A stretch of DNA of 64,000 nucleotides from Akkermansiaceae bacterium (GCA_026421245.1 JAPKDJ010000008.1:21421-85420), one strand, 5' to 3'; positions 40,267-50,049 are shown, numbered from the stretch's first letter. The notes: a model not told the origin generated them from the letters alone. Made by a program: numbers and translations.

Positions 40267-40422
40267 CCGTTTTTGGCGGGTTGGCGATCTGGCGGACATT
40301 GAAATTAGGCCAGAGGTCGGGGCCGTGAAAGTTTGGGGAGCTTCAAAATCATTTTGAGTAGGTTCCGGACTTGCCAAGGTTGATCGTCTGTCAAAGACTC
40401 CGCTTGCTTTCAGGAATGAGAG

Positions 40423-40505
40423 GCCTCCGTGGCGGAATTGGTAGACGCTGTGGATTTAAAATCCATTGATCCTAGATCGTGCGGGTTCGATTCCCGCCGG
40501 AGGTA
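40423..40505 (+). tRNA. tRNA-Leu (anticodon TAA)
   Basis: Acceptor GCCTCCG pairs with CGGAGGT, followed by discriminator A; CCA is not encoded. The anticodon stem GTGGA/TCCAT encloses TTTAAAA, giving anticodon TAA. A long variable arm and GGTTCGATTCC T-loop complete a class II tRNA of 83 nt. The lipoprotein gene begins 31 bp downstream. Confidence 0.96.
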
Positions 40506-40535
40506 CTTCCTTCTTTCCTAGCATTTGTTTTCTTG

Positions 40536-41798
40536 ATGCTGGATGTGTTTTTATCGATTGGCCCAGGCCGCGGGATTCGCTTTAATAGCGGGGTGTTACG
40601 TTTTCTCCTTTTTCTCCCCTTCGTCATTGTCCTGTCCGGGTGCACGAGCAGTTCGGGCTACCGGCAATCGCCGGAGGCGACTCTTGAGAAGCTGTCGCCG
40701 GAAGTGTCGTTGGCCCATGTGGAGATTGATGACCAGGGGGAGCTGATTAGCTTCGAACAGTTGCAGAGGGTGACGGCTAAGATTAAGGCGGAGTCAACTG
40801 AGCCGCTCTTGTTGTTGGTTTATATCCACGGGTGGAATCGGAATGCCTCCAGGAACTGGATTTCGGGCGGCGGGGATTTGATTCGTTTTCGCAAGATGCT
40901 CGGTGAACTGGGCGAGGCCCGTGGGAAAAAGACGATGGGGGTTTTTGTGAGCTGGAGGGGGAGGTCGTTGTCGACTTTTCCGATTGGGGTCGATTACTTT
41001 CACCGTCATACGGCCGCGCGGAGAGTGGGGGGCGTTGCGGGTACTGAGGTGTTGCATGAGATCGGAGCGGCGGCGCGCGGAGCAAATGCAAAGAACCGTA
41101 TTGTGATGTTAGGACATTCATTGGGAGGAGTGATTTTAGAAAGTGCGATGGCAGAGTCGATGGCGGCGAAGGTCTCAATGGAGACTGCAAGAGGACGGGA
41201 ATTGAAGCGGAAGGACTTTCCGGCGGATCTCTGTGTCACAATCAATTCGGCGGAAACGGCCATCTACGCGCGTCAGCTTTTGGCGACCTTTAAAAACAGG
41301 GGAATCAGAGAAGTGGAAGGAGGTCCGCTTTTGGTAGCGCTGACGAGCCGGAAAGATGTGGTGACGAGTTTTCTTTCGCCTCTCGGAAATATTGTGGGCC
41401 GGTGGGTTCCCGGCCTGAATTTCTTCAATACGGGTGTGGCAGGGATGTATCGCAGGGATCCTGAGAACGATAAACTACGAGGAACCCAGGCGGCGGCTCA
41501 TCGTTCAACAGTGGGCCATTTCAAGCCGCTGTTTAGCCACCGCTATGAAAAGGTGGATGACAGATCCCTAAGCCTTGCCGAGATCGTGCGCTTGAATGGG
41601 AGCGCACGACGAGGGGACGGTTTTTTGGTGCACGGGGAGAGGCAAAGTTATCTGTTCTCGCGACCTGAGAATCCGTTTTACAATGATACAGCTTATTGGA
41701 TTGTGCCGATTCCGGAGTCATTCATCAAAGGGCACGAGGACCATTGGAATCACAGTTTCATCGGGTTGATGACAGCGATGATGTCGTTGACGAAGTGA
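40536..41798 (+). CDS. Alpha/beta-hydrolase lipoprotein
   Basis: The protein has 420 residues from the ATG at 40536; a GTG at 40593 is the better start if the lipobox is to be near the N-terminus (LRFLLFLPFVIVLSGC). The longest open frame begins inside tRNA-Leu and is rejected. LLLLVYIHGWNRNA is the oxyanion strand and RIVMLGHSLGGVI holds the nucleophile serine (GHSLGG). A later aspartate and RSTVGHFKPLF histidine are candidates for the rest of the triad. It resembles the esterase/lipase group with 'HGW-n-a'. It is predicted to be a membrane lipoprotein facing the periplasm. Confidence 0.85.
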   Translation: MLDVFLSIGPGRGIRFNSGVLRFLLFLPFVIVLSGCTSSSGYRQSPEATLEKLSPEVSLAHVEIDDQGELISFEQLQRVTAKIKAESTEPLLLLVYIHGWNRNASRNWISGGGDLIRFRKMLGELGEARGKKTMGVFVSWRGRSLSTFPIGVDYFHRHTAARRVGGVAGTEVLHEIGAAARGANAKNRIVMLGHSLGGVILESAMAESMAAKVSMETARGRELKRKDFPADLCVTINSAETAIYARQLLATFKNRGIREVEGGPLLVALTSRKDVVTSFLSPLGNIVGRWVPGLNFFNTGVAGMYRRDPENDKLRGTQAAAHRSTVGHFKPLFSHRYEKVDDRSLSLAEIVRLNGSARRGDGFLVHGERQSYLFSRPENPFYNDTAYWIVPIPESFIKGHEDHWNHSFIGLMTAMMSLTK

Positions 41799-41822
41799 GA
41801 CTGCGGACTGTAGTTTGGAGAT

Positions 41823-42617
41823 TTACTTCCGCAGCCCGAGGATGCCTTCGATATCGAGTTTCTTGAGTTGCTCGTCAGAGAAAGTTTCGCGAATTCTTTT
41901 TTGAACTGCTTTGTTACGGAGGAGGGCGGCGTAGTTTCCTTGGTCGTAGGTTTCCTGGACCTCGGGATTGACCGGGAGGGCATCGTAGATGACCTCCCCG
42001 TCCTGCTGGTCGGTGATTTGGGAGTATTTCTCCTTATTCTCCTGGACGATGGCAAGCTTGGCGGCATTGCTTTCAGCGGTGTTATTTAAGAAGTCGATTT
42101 TCTGGTGCCACTGACCGAGCTGGCTCTCGTCGACCCACTTCTTGAGCTTGGCAAACGTGGGTTCCTTGCTGGAGGTGTCGATCTTTCCGCTGACGTAGTT
42201 TTTGAGGCGCTCGAGTTCGGACATGGTGCCGGCATAGCGGACTCCGGTGAGCATGAAGTAGGCGTAGCCTACGCCAAGAATCAGGCCGAAGGCTCCCCCC
42301 GGCATCCCAAAACCGCCGGTGCGGGTCTGGCTCCCGTCGCCGCTTTTACCTGACAGGAAGCCGAGGATCTTTCGGGTGACGATGATGGTCAGAACGAAAG
42401 TGGTGATACCGATGACGGTGGACATCCAGGGTTCGGGTTGGGCGACGACTTTCTTGGCGATGGCGAAGCCGTTATTGTAAGCCCAGAGTCCGGTAAGGGA
42501 ACCGAGGGCGAGGGCGATGAGATTAAAGAAGAACTTTACGAAATTCTTGAGAATCCCAAGGACAGTAAAGAGGGCAAGAATGATGCCGACGATGGTATAG
42601 GGGGAAAGTTGATCCAT
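41823..42617 (-). CDS. CvpA-like integral membrane protein
   Basis: The protein has 264 residues. Four N-terminal helices (YTIVGIILALFTVLGILKNF; FFFNLIALALGSLTGLWAYN; MSTVIGITTFVLTIIVTRKI; GGAFGLILGVGYAYFMLTGV) have the CvpA-like spacing and glycine pattern. A soluble, helical C-terminal half follows (KLAIVQENKEKYSQITDQQD). CvpA affects secretion and stress resistance in enterobacteria, but assignment here rests on topology only. It is convergent with the lipoprotein gene; a 7-bp inverted repeat CTGCGGA/TCCGCAG (41801-41834) spans the gap. Confidence 0.65.
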   Translation of the reverse strand: MDQLSPYTIVGIILALFTVLGILKNFVKFFFNLIALALGSLTGLWAYNNGFAIAKKVVAQPEPWMSTVIGITTFVLTIIVTRKILGFLSGKSGDGSQTRTGGFGMPGGAFGLILGVGYAYFMLTGVRYAGTMSELERLKNYVSGKIDTSSKEPTFAKLKKWVDESQLGQWHQKIDFLNNTAESNAAKLAIVQENKEKYSQITDQQDGEVIYDALPVNPEVQETYDQGNYAALLRNKAVQKRIRETFSDEQLKKLDIEGILGLRK

Positions 42618-43162
42618 TCCGGGGAGGCTGGCATGATTGGGAGGCGAGCGGAAGTCTGGAACGCGTTTTGACTGATCTTGTCGACGTGAAGAGGAAAGGA
42701 GGAGCTGGGAGTGGAGGGTGTCCTACTGGGAGGCAAGGCACCCCAAAAGATATTATCGTCGGGGACATCAGGTCACCAGTCTCAACTCATTACGATGGGT
42801 TTGATCGTTGCCGCAGTGGTCGCGGGATTCTCTTGGCGTGTGGTGCCCATGACGACCTTACCGAGGGAACTCGGGCGGAACGGCGAGTTGTTTTCGGGCC
42901 GAGAGTTTTACCGATTTTTCACGCGATGGTTTCATTGTTTTTTTAGACTGTTGGCATGAAATAGGTTCCGGGGCTGATCGGGGTGGCTTTGGTCTGGGGG
43001 CAGATGACGGTGATTGAGTTTGACGAGCTGGCCTTCCACTGGGGGGTGATCCGAAAGGGGCTATGGAGTTTGTGGGCAGTTTGAACGGGCCGGCGAATCG
43101 GACTTTGAGGCAGCGATTTCGAAGAGTCCTTTTTTGGGGAATCGCAGGGAGAAGTGATTCGC
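42618..43162. other. Gene-free stretch with probable coding relics
   Basis: No intact gene is supported. On the plus strand a frame at about 42957 reads MK-stop-VPGLIGVALVWGQ and then MTVIEFDELAFHWG, like a broken signal peptide. A shifted frame gives FVGSLNGPANRTLRQRF. These pieces suggest a decayed secreted-protein gene. The 42711-42959 open frame has no recognisable domain. Confidence 0.35.
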
Positions 43163-44248
43163 TTACTCGCTGCAAAACGCGCGATGGCGGAGGAGGTGGT
43201 CGCAGAGGATAAGGTTGGTCATCGCTTCGACGATGGGGACGGCTCTGGGGAGGACGCAGGCGTCGTGGCGGCCCCGACCTTTGAGTTCGGTGTCTTCCTT
43301 TTCCTTGGAGACGGTGGGCTGTAAGGACATGATCGTGGCGGTGGGCTTGAAGGCTACGCGGAAGAGGATGGGTTCGCCATTGGAGATGCCGCCTTGGATG
43401 CCGCCGGAGTTGTTGGTCTTGGTGCGGACTTTTTCTCCGTCCATGAAGAAGTGGTCGTTATGTTCGGAACCTTTGAGGGTGGTTCCGGCGAAGCCCGAGC
43501 CGATTTCGAAGCCCTTGGTGGCGGGGATGGAGAGCATCGCTTTGGCGAGGTCGGCTTCGAGGCGGTCGAAGACGGGTTCGCCAAGTCCTGGAGGGCAGCC
43601 GCGGACGACGCATTCGATGGTGCCGCCGATGGAGTTGCCTTCGGAACGGACTTCCTTGATACGGGCGATCATGGCCTCGGCAGCGACGGGGTCGCCAGTG
43701 CGGACGATGTTGGATTCGATGTCGGAGGGGGTGACGGCGAGCGGGTCGACTTTGGCCTCAATATCTTGCACGGTTTTGACCCAGGCGATGGTTTCGAGGT
43801 TGGGGGAGAAATGCTGAAGGACTTTTTTGGCGATGGCAGCGGCGGCGACGCGGCCGATGGTTTCGCGGGCGGAAGATCGCCCGCCACCCTGCCAGTTACG
43901 GGTGCCGTATTTGGCATCGTAGGTGTAGTCGGCGTGGGAGGGACGGTATTTTTCGGCCATCTCGGAGTAGGCTTCGGGGCGGTGGTCCTTGTTGCGTACC
44001 AAGATGGCGATGGGAGAGCCGAGGGTTTTCCCTTCAAAGGTGCCGGAGAGGATTTCGCACTGGTCGGCCTCGTTACGTGGAGTGGTGACTTCGGACTGGC
44101 CGGGACGGCGGCGGTCGAGTTCGATTTGGAGGTCGGCTTCGGTGAGGGGGATGAGGGGAGGGCAGCCATCGATGACGACGCCGACGCCACCTCCATGGGA
44201 TTCACCGAAAGTTGAAATGCGGAAAAGTTGGCCGAGCTGGCTGGACAT
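43163..44248 (-). CDS. aroC: Chorismate synthase
   Basis: The protein has 361 residues from the ATG at 44248 (an in-frame GTG lies at 44257). It converts EPSP to chorismate using reduced FMN, the last common step of aromatic synthesis. [20 protein letters not shown] is signature 1, [20 protein letters not shown] is signature 2 and [18 protein letters not shown] is signature 3. Length is typical. An insert relative to short forms ([20 protein letters not shown]) is normal. It is apparently monocistronic. Confidence 0.97.
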   Translation of the reverse strand: MSSQLGQLFRISTFGESHGGGVGVVIDGCPPLIPLTEADLQIELDRRRPGQSEVTTPRNEADQCEILSGTFEGKTLGSPIAILVRNKDHRPEAYSEMAEKYRPSHADYTYDAKYGTRNWQGGGRSSARETIGRVAAAAIAKKVLQHFSPNLETIAWVKTVQDIEAKVDPLAVTPSDIESNIVRTGDPVAAEAMIARIKEVRSEGNSIGGTIECVVRGCPPGLGEPVFDRLEADLAKAMLSIPATKGFEIGSGFAGTTLKGSEHNDHFFMDGEKVRTKTNNSGGIQGGISNGEPILFRVAFKPTATIMSLQPTVSKEKEDTELKGRGRHDACVLPRAVPIVEAMTNLILCDHLLRHRAFCSE

Positions 44249-44297
44249 GCGCGGCACTTTAGCAGCGGATTTGAATCGGGCAAGGGTGGGGCGTGTT

Positions 44298-45620
44298 TCA
44301 ATCCCTCAGGGTTTTGCGCAGAATTCGAGCAGCTTCGGCACCAGTTTTCAGGGGAGAATTGTTAACGCCGAAGATGAGGACAACTTCGAAGAGGCCTTTT
44401 TCCAGGCCCTGTTGCATTAGATCCTCGGCTGAGAGGGCGTGGTGGCCGCTGCGTTTGGTGAGTTCAAGTTGCCAGGGGCCGATCCCGTGAAAAGAACGGT
44501 AGACGACTTCTGAGCAGGCGAGGCGCTCGGACTTGCGGAAGTCGAAGATGAAATCGTAGAGTTTGCCTTCATGGCTGAGAGCTCGCGTGAGTGCTTCCTT
44601 GAGTTCGTCGCGAGAGACCTGGGGGCGGAGGACGACGAAGGCATCGACAGCGAGGGTTTCGCGAAGGCGGCGGAGTTTCACGCCGTCTTTTTTTGCTTCG
44701 AGGACGGTGATGAAGTCATCGCCTTTGTCGGGAACGCCGAGATCACGGCGTTCATCGGGGCGGCCGATGTAAAGGGCGGCATGGGGCCAGAAGCCCGGGA
44801 GGAAGAGATTACTCAGAGCATCGTCATGTCGGGTCACGAAGACATCGCCGGGTTTTAAGAGTCCCTGGACTTCTTCGCGAACCCCATCGGTCACTCGTTT
44901 CCCCGATCCGGGTGGTTTGACGAAGGGTTGCTTCATTTCGGCGATGGCCGATCCGCTGAGGCGGAAGAGGTGAAACATGACTTTGGTGTAACCGGAGCTA
45001 GTGCGGCGGTTGAAGGAATAGAGACGGTAATTGATGACTGCGGCCCAAAGGGAACGTTTGCGGGTATCAAAGTAAGGTTCCTCCTCTTCAAGCCAGGGGA
45101 TAAGCTCTTCGTAGCCTGATTCTGCGAGAGCATGGTGAATCGAGGCACGATGGGTTTCGTAGTATTTTTCAGCCTGCCGATACTGCCACATCCAGTTTGG
45201 CGAGCTGAGGCTGCGGTAGATTTTGGTAAACGTCTTGCGAGGCAAACCGAATCGAGGTTCGGCTTCGTCAAGCTTGGCCCAGACCACCGGGCGTTCTTTG
45301 GCTAGGTCTATGACGAAGCTGGCGCTGCGCATCAGCATTGAAGCTGCGCAGAAGGCGAGACCGAAGACCCGGAGATCCTCGCCTTTAAGGTGAGGTTGTA
45401 GGTTGCGAACCATTTGCCAAAGAGTTGAGCGGGCCCCGAGGTATTGGCGGTAGACTTCCCGAAGTCGTTCGTCTTCATCGGGGAGGTAGTATCCACGAGC
45501 CTGGGCGGCATCGGCAGTAGCGAGCTCGGCGGCGAGATTTTCACGTCGAGGCAGGGCTGGACGGACTCCTTGCAAAATGCGCCATGCTGAATCAACTGCC
45601 TCGCTTTCCATTTTTTTCAT
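44298..45620 (-). CDS. YiiX/YebB-like permuted papain amidase
   Basis: The protein has 440 residues. The C-terminal domain has [31 protein letters not shown] (catalytic His), and [14 protein letters not shown] (catalytic Cys), the circularly permuted NlpC/P60 arrangement of the YiiX family. The N-terminal ~230 residues are helical ([40 protein letters not shown]) and not recognised. Such enzymes cleave amide or ester bonds in peptidoglycan or lipids; the substrate here is unknown. There is no clear signal peptide. Start ATG at 45620. Confidence 0.85.
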   Translation of the reverse strand: MKKMESEAVDSAWRILQGVRPALPRRENLAAELATADAAQARGYYLPDEDERLREVYRQYLGARSTLWQMVRNLQPHLKGEDLRVFGLAFCAASMLMRSASFVIDLAKERPVVWAKLDEAEPRFGLPRKTFTKIYRSLSSPNWMWQYRQAEKYYETHRASIHHALAESGYEELIPWLEEEEPYFDTRKRSLWAAVINYRLYSFNRRTSSGYTKVMFHLFRLSGSAIAEMKQPFVKPPGSGKRVTDGVREEVQGLLKPGDVFVTRHDDALSNLFLPGFWPHAALYIGRPDERRDLGVPDKGDDFITVLEAKKDGVKLRRLRETLAVDAFVVLRPQVSRDELKEALTRALSHEGKLYDFIFDFRKSERLACSEVVYRSFHGIGPWQLELTKRSGHHALSAEDLMQQGLEKGLFEVVLIFGVNNSPLKTGAEAARILRKTLRD

Positions 45621-45795
45621 AGTCTAAAAGTCCTAGTGTTAGGTCAATCACAGCTCTCTAACAGGAATCCATCAAGTAATGGTGGGAATTGGGGGTTAAC
45701 CACAACAAGTAGGCACGCGTCAACCCCTATAAATAAAGGGTTTCAGGATTATTTTAGCTTTACAAAGCGGCATGCAGGAAGATGATGGCCTTGCT

Positions 45796-46071
45796 ATGAA
45801 TAAAGGTGAACTCATCGAAGCTGTCCAGAAGTCCCTCGGAAATGAAGCAACCAAACGCTCCGCAGAGGATGCGCTTGCTGCTGTTCTTGACTCCATTGCA
45901 AATGGCGTAAGGAAAGACACGAAAGTCCAAATCATCGGATTTGGAACTTTCGAAGTTAAGAATCGCGCTGCCCGTATGGGTCGTAACCCCAAGACTGGAG
46001 AAGCAATGCAGATCAATGCTTCCAAGTCCGTTGGCTTCAAGCCGTCTTCGACTCTTAAGAAGTCCCTCTAA
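45796..46071 (+). CDS. HU/IHF family DNA-binding protein
   Basis: The protein has 91 residues from the ATG at 45796 (MNKGELIEAVQKSLGNEATK). FGTFEVKNRAARMGRNPKTG is the DNA-binding beta-arm with the conserved 'RnPkTG' tip, and MQINASKSVGFKPSSTLKKS ends the fold. A small nucleoid protein that bends DNA as a dimer. Its own terminator follows. The 175-bp upstream region contains TATAAA at 45728-45733, a plausible -10 box. Confidence 0.95.
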   Translation: MNKGELIEAVQKSLGNEATKRSAEDALAAVLDSIANGVRKDTKVQIIGFGTFEVKNRAARMGRNPKTGEAMQINASKSVGFKPSSTLKKSL

Positions 46072-46114
46072 GCTCCCTGCCAGGTCCTTAGACTTCATTA
46101 TTTAAGACAAACCC

Positions 46115-46148
46115 AGCCCGGTGGCCTGAAACGGCGACCGGGCTTTTT
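46115..46148 (+). terminator. Rho-independent terminator of the HU gene
   Basis: AGCCCGGT (46115-46122) and ACCGGGCT (46137-46144) form a perfect 8-bp stem with a 14-nt loop, followed by TTTTGTTTT. Confidence 0.93.
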
Positions 46149-46206
46149 GTTTTCCCTCGTAATCTGGTAAAGCCGTCATAAATTCTGTCCCAAGCCTTTC
46201 CCTCTG

Positions 46207-46872
46207 ATGCCATCCAGCACTGTTGAAAACTACCTTAAAGCGATCTGGACCTTGCAAAGTCGGGGCGGAAACGGGGAATTGGTGGCGATTGGCCGGGTGG
46301 CAGAGAAGCTTTCAGTGACGCCGGGGACCGCGACAACGATGATGAACCAGCTGCTAAAGAAGGGGTTGGTTGAATACATTCCGCGGAAGGGAGTGGTATT
46401 GAATGATGCAGGGCGTAAAGCCGCGATGCGGGTGTTGCGACGTCATCGATTGGTGGAGACCTTTTTGGTTGAAATCATGAAACTGGATTGGGCGGAGGTC
46501 CATGAAGACGCCGAAGTTCTGGAGCATGTTATTTCCGACCGGCTTTTGGCGAGGATGGATGAAATGCTCCATCACCCCACGCACGATCCGCATGGTGCGC
46601 CTATTCCCAGAGAAGACGGCCAGCTGGTTCCTGATGGGACGGCTGTTTTAGCGGAGTGTCCGCCTGGATCCTACACTTTGAAGCGCGTCAGGGAGGATCA
46701 GCCATCTTTTCTCCAATGGTTGGCGGGGCTTGACCTGGTGCCTGGGACTAAGTTGATCCTTGCCGAAAGAAACCTTGAGGCTGACACCCTCACGCTGAAC
46801 CTGCCCAATCGGGAGGCCGCGGTGCAAATTTCTCTCCCAGCTGCAAAATCTCTCCTTGTGGTCGAATCCTGA
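46207..46872 (+). CDS. DtxR/MntR-family metal-dependent transcription regulator
   Basis: The protein has 221 residues. The N-terminal winged helix (VENYLKAIWTLQSRGG; AEKLSVTPGTATTMMNQLLK; GLVEYIPRKGVVLNDAGRKA) is followed by the dimerisation domain with RRHRLVETFLVEIMKLDW, EVHEDAEVLEHVISDRLLAR, and HPTHDPHGAPIP, which provide metal ligands (E, C/H, H positions). The C-terminal ~70 residues form an FeoA/SH3-like domain (LAGLDLVPGTKLILAERNLE). It should repress iron or manganese uptake genes when metal is plentiful. No target gene lies beside it. Confidence 0.93.
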   Translation: MPSSTVENYLKAIWTLQSRGGNGELVAIGRVAEKLSVTPGTATTMMNQLLKKGLVEYIPRKGVVLNDAGRKAAMRVLRRHRLVETFLVEIMKLDWAEVHEDAEVLEHVISDRLLARMDEMLHHPTHDPHGAPIPREDGQLVPDGTAVLAECPPGSYTLKRVREDQPSFLQWLAGLDLVPGTKLILAERNLEADTLTLNLPNREAAVQISLPAAKSLLVVES

Positions 46873-46979
46873 TCACGGTCTCTAGTCTCAGGGCAATTGC
46901 TTAGCGGGGCATTGAGCTCTTATCACGAAAGCATTTTTCTATTCCCTCTAAACTTAGGCCCCAAAACGGACGGCATATC

Positions 46980-47441
46980 ATGCCCAGCTATGATGTGCTC
47001 AACAACCTCATCAATGGGGTAGCCCCCACGATCTGGCAGAAGCGCTCAACCAATCGCCGGCGCTCCACCAGGACAAGCTTCCCAAAAGCCTCGCTCTCGA
47101 TTGGATGCGGAGAAAAAACAGGGGGTCAACTTGGTCCAATCATCCGGGAACACTGGAGAGTGAAAAATCTCAACCACTGGAAACGGGACACCACCGATTG
47201 GAGAGAAGACGGGCCCCTGAAAAGAAATCCGAAAGGGGCCAATAACCTTGATCTATTGGGAAACGCCTTGCTCGCCGTGATCCTCTTCGAACGGTTTGAC
47301 TCCCTCAACGACGCCGTCGATTATTACCGAGACAACCGCTCAAAATCGTTGGGATTCATGAAAACAGAGCCCCCTCTTTCCAGAATAGCCCAGCTAAGTA
47401 ATCGCGCTGGCCCAAGGAAGAGGACTTTTTCCTTTTCCTGA
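46980..47441 (+). pseudogene. ISAs1-type transposase relic
   Basis: REHWRVKNLNHWKRDTTDWR, then EDGPLKRNPKGANNLDLLGN and ALLAVILFERFDSLNDAVDY match the C-terminal end of ISAs1-family transposases (HW-iEN-LHW---v-f-ED; N-a-NlalLR--ALn). The N-terminal part is only short and frame-damaged (MPSYDVLNNLINGVAPTIWQ and a second-frame WMRRKKQGVNL). No terminal inverted repeats are recognised. It is a dead fragment of an insertion sequence. Confidence 0.65.
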
Positions 47442-47477
47442 GGCCCTCAAACCGCTTCGTTAGGGGCACCTGCGGTC

Positions 47478-48344
47478 ATGAAAACATCTCTTATTCTCTT
47501 TCTATTAGCCCTGACGACGGCTCTGGGTCTTGCCCAGGTCAGCTTGGAAATCAAAGTTGACCGTCGCCAGTACCTCGCTCATGAGCCCGTTTCGGCTGTG
47601 GTTACCATAACGAATCGCAGTGGGCGTGAGCTCAGTTTTGTGAGTCGGGCCGAAGGAACGATTGCCCATAGCTGGCTCGATTTCAGCATTCGCGATGCCT
47701 CCAAACGTGGATTGCAGAAGCGTCATAACAAAGTATTTCAGAAAGCAGTGATCCCTGCAGGGCGGAGCATGTCTCGCCGAGTGAACCTTAGCGGGATGTT
47801 TAATTTGACCAAAGTGAGCAACTACGCTGTGACAGCACACGTTCGCCAACCTGGGATCGACGAGAATAGCTACAATTCCAATTCCGGTCATTTTACCGTG
47901 GGAGGTGGTCATAAAATATACAGTCAGCCATTCGGAGTTCCAGAAACCCGGTTTTCCAAGCGGGAATACAACGTGGTGACCTTCAATGATGGCAAGAAAA
48001 CCTCAATCTATGCCCAGGTGATGGATCAGAATTCGGGGATCTCACTCTCAACATTTCGCATGAGCGAATACCTTTCGTTTGTGAAACCCCACATGGCGTT
48101 AGACGGGGAAAACCAGCTTCACGTTCTTTATCTTGCCAACCCGGAAGTTTTTGTCCACGCAACTGTTAACCAAGACGGTGCCCACATTGATACGAAATAC
48201 TTAAAGCGTGCCAGCGGTCGCAAACCCAAGTTTGTGGCCTTCGCGGATGGTAAACTTGCTGTTTCCGGTGCCATTCCCTTCGACCCCAAAAAAGAAGCGC
48301 AACAAGTCCAGAAAGCCCGTAAATCTTCGGAACGTCCCAATTAA
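47478..48344 (+). CDS. Secreted protein with BsuPI-like beta domain
   Basis: The protein has 288 residues. KTSLILFLLALTTALGLAQV is a signal peptide. SLEIKVDRRQYLAHEPVSAV with VTITNRSGREL resembles the Ig-like fold of intracellular proteinase inhibitor-type domains. A second beta region follows (PHMALDGENQLHVLYLANPE), then a basic C-terminal tail (EAQQVQKARKSSERPN). I recognise it only as a verrucomicrobial-style exported protein. It precedes the cell-wall amidase by 75 bp in the same direction. Confidence 0.75.
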   Translation: MKTSLILFLLALTTALGLAQVSLEIKVDRRQYLAHEPVSAVVTITNRSGRELSFVSRAEGTIAHSWLDFSIRDASKRGLQKRHNKVFQKAVIPAGRSMSRRVNLSGMFNLTKVSNYAVTAHVRQPGIDENSYNSNSGHFTVGGGHKIYSQPFGVPETRFSKREYNVVTFNDGKKTSIYAQVMDQNSGISLSTFRMSEYLSFVKPHMALDGENQLHVLYLANPEVFVHATVNQDGAHIDTKYLKRASGRKPKFVAFADGKLAVSGAIPFDPKKEAQQVQKARKSSERPN

Positions 48345-48419
48345 TTCACGAAACTCCTAAAAAAGATTGCTTTAATGGTTAAGATTTTTTAAAAATTAAG
48401 TTATCCAAAATTCATACAC

Positions 48420-49034
48420 ATGAAATTCCTTCTCACCACTCTCATTTTACTATCTGCCACTCTTCTGCAATCCTCAGCCGGATCGTTCAACACCGTGGTC
48501 ATCGATGCTGGTCATGGCGGTCGAGACAATGGGGGTAGTTATGGAAAAGTTTACGAAAAGTGGCTTGCGCTTGATACCGCAATGCGGGTTGAGAAGAAAT
48601 TGAAAGCCAAGGGATTTAAAACCGTGATGACCCGCCGGAGTGATAACTTCATCACCCTCCCGGGCCGTGCCAAGATTGGGAACCGCTACCCAAATTCGAT
48701 TTTTGTCAGTATTCATTATAACTTCACTTGGAAGCGTAACGTTTCCGGCCTTGAGACATTCTACTGTTCCCAGCGTTCCAAGCCTCTTGCCGCAGCCGTT
48801 CAGAGCGGAATGCTCGGTGAAGTCAAATCAGTCAACCGAGGTGTCAAATTTGCCCGCTACTACGTCATTCGCCACGCTCAGAATCCCGCTATTTTGGTGG
48901 AAGGTGGTTTTGTTTCCAATTCCAAAGAGCGTGGACGCACCAAGGAAGGATGGTATCGTGAGGCTCTGGCCAACGGCATCGCAAAAGGTATTTCGGACTA
49001 TAAGAATCTTCGTCGCCGCGGAACCGTTCACTAG
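48420..49034 (+). CDS. N-acetylmuramoyl-L-alanine amidase (Amidase_3)
   Basis: The protein has 204 residues. KFLLTTLILLSATLLQSSAG is a signal peptide. VVIDAGHGGRDNGGSYGKVY holds the first zinc histidine, with the glutamate ligand in VYEKWLAL. FVSIHYNFTWKRNVSGLETF holds the second histidine ('SiHaN' varied to SIHYN). ILVEGGFVSNSKE carries the catalytic glutamate. It hydrolyses the amide bond between MurNAc and the stem peptide, as in AmiC/LytC domains, and acts in the periplasm during division or turnover. No SPOR or AMIN domain is attached. Confidence 0.93.
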   Translation: MKFLLTTLILLSATLLQSSAGSFNTVVIDAGHGGRDNGGSYGKVYEKWLALDTAMRVEKKLKAKGFKTVMTRRSDNFITLPGRAKIGNRYPNSIFVSIHYNFTWKRNVSGLETFYCSQRSKPLAAAVQSGMLGEVKSVNRGVKFARYYVIRHAQNPAILVEGGFVSNSKERGRTKEGWYREALANGIAKGISDYKNLRRRGTVH

Positions 49035-49051
49035 TAGAGACAGATTTATCC

Positions 49052-49648
49052 ATGTCTGTCGATTGGCGCGAACGTTATCAGACCGGCGAGACACCTTGGG
49101 AAAAAGGGAAGCCCCATCCGGAGCTCCCTTTTCTGTTGTCCGAGCATCGCGGGCTCGTCGTGGAGGCGGAGAATATTTTGGTTCCGGGATGTGGCTTTGG
49201 GCATGATGCCAACTTGATTAGCTCGGTAGCGAAGGGGCAAGTTTTCGGATTAGATGTGGCTGACGAGGCGATAGGGCAGGCAAAGGAGCGATACTCCGGA
49301 GAGCAAAGATCGTGGGTGGTTGGCGATCTTTTTGAATCGGAGGGAAACTATGATCTTGTTTTCGAGCATACTTTTTTTTGTGCCATTCCGGTGGAGCGGA
49401 GGTCCGACTACGTCGCGACGATGGCTCGTCTGATCCCTCAAGGAGGGCATTTGCTGGCGCTCTTTTTCCTCAACCCAGACCACAAAGGTGAGGAAGGGCC
49501 TCCATTTGGCGTGACGGTGGATGAACTCAAGGGGTTCTTTGGAGGCGCTTTTGAAATGATCTGGTCACAGCCTCCCTCGAAGACCTTTGAAGCCCGCGAA
49601 GGTGATGGCCGCGAGCTTTCGATTCTATGGAGGCGATTGGGTGACTAG
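49052..49648 (+). CDS. TPMT-family S-adenosylmethionine methyltransferase
   Basis: The protein has 198 residues. WRERYQTGETPWEKGKPHPE is the characteristic entry ('W---Y--g-tpWd-g-p-P'). ILVPGCGFGHDANLISS is the SAM-binding glycine motif, VFGLDVADEAIGQAKERY is motif II and DLVFEHTFFCAIPVERRSDY is the family's 'D--yd---f-aI-P-~R--Y' block. It probably methylates thiols, halides or related small nucleophiles. It lies 17 bp after the amidase and may be co-transcribed. Confidence 0.92.
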   Translation: MSVDWRERYQTGETPWEKGKPHPELPFLLSEHRGLVVEAENILVPGCGFGHDANLISSVAKGQVFGLDVADEAIGQAKERYSGEQRSWVVGDLFESEGNYDLVFEHTFFCAIPVERRSDYVATMARLIPQGGHLLALFFLNPDHKGEEGPPFGVTVDELKGFFGGAFEMIWSQPPSKTFEAREGDGRELSILWRRLGD

Positions 49649-50035
49649 GGTTTGGTGCCATCCTGGCGAAGTAGAATCGAGTAAGTTCCAAGAACGCCGA
49701 AAAGAGTGGTGGACGGTTCTGGGATCTTGCCGCCGATTTAAATGCGGTTAATGATGGAGAGCTTGCCAGAGGAGTGGAAGGGATACCGAAATTTGGGTCT
49801 GTTTTTCCGTTAAACCGAACGTAGTTTGACAACGAGACTCAGCCGAAACCCGGTCCGAATTCTTCCTTGGTGGTGAGACCACCGTAGATATGTCCTGTGA
49901 TTTTCAGGACGGGCTGACCATTTTCTTTGATTGCGAAAAAGACCCTGGGGGGATCCTTGTTGAATCCGAGCGGATTGCCCAAAGGCGATCACTGGAGAAA
50001 GTGATGAGGAAGACGAGAAGTTTCGTGAGAGAGAG
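49645..50035 (-). pseudogene. PEP-CTERM protein relic
   Basis: On the minus strand the end reads GGKIPEPSTTLFGVLGTYSI with a final LLRQDGTKP, a PEP-CTERM sorting tail (IPEPS, hydrophobic helix, basic end). Upstream pieces in other frames give VFFAIKENGQPVLKITGHIY with GGLTTKEEF, a strand set usual before such tails, and a signal-peptide-like TKLLVFLITFSS. Several frameshifts and missing sequence show decay. Its last codon overlaps the stop of the TPMT gene on the other strand. Confidence 0.6.
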
Positions 50036-50049
50036 TGAAGGGAAATGAG

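Noticed and set aside
40479..40535. Start of the lipoprotein frame inside tRNA-Leu
   Set aside because: The tRNA extends to 40505, so a coding start there is not plausible; starts at 40536 or 40593 give a proper lipoprotein signal.
43394..44215. 273-residue open frame antisense to aroC
   Set aside because: aroC is certain on the minus strand; the antisense frame is a composition artefact.
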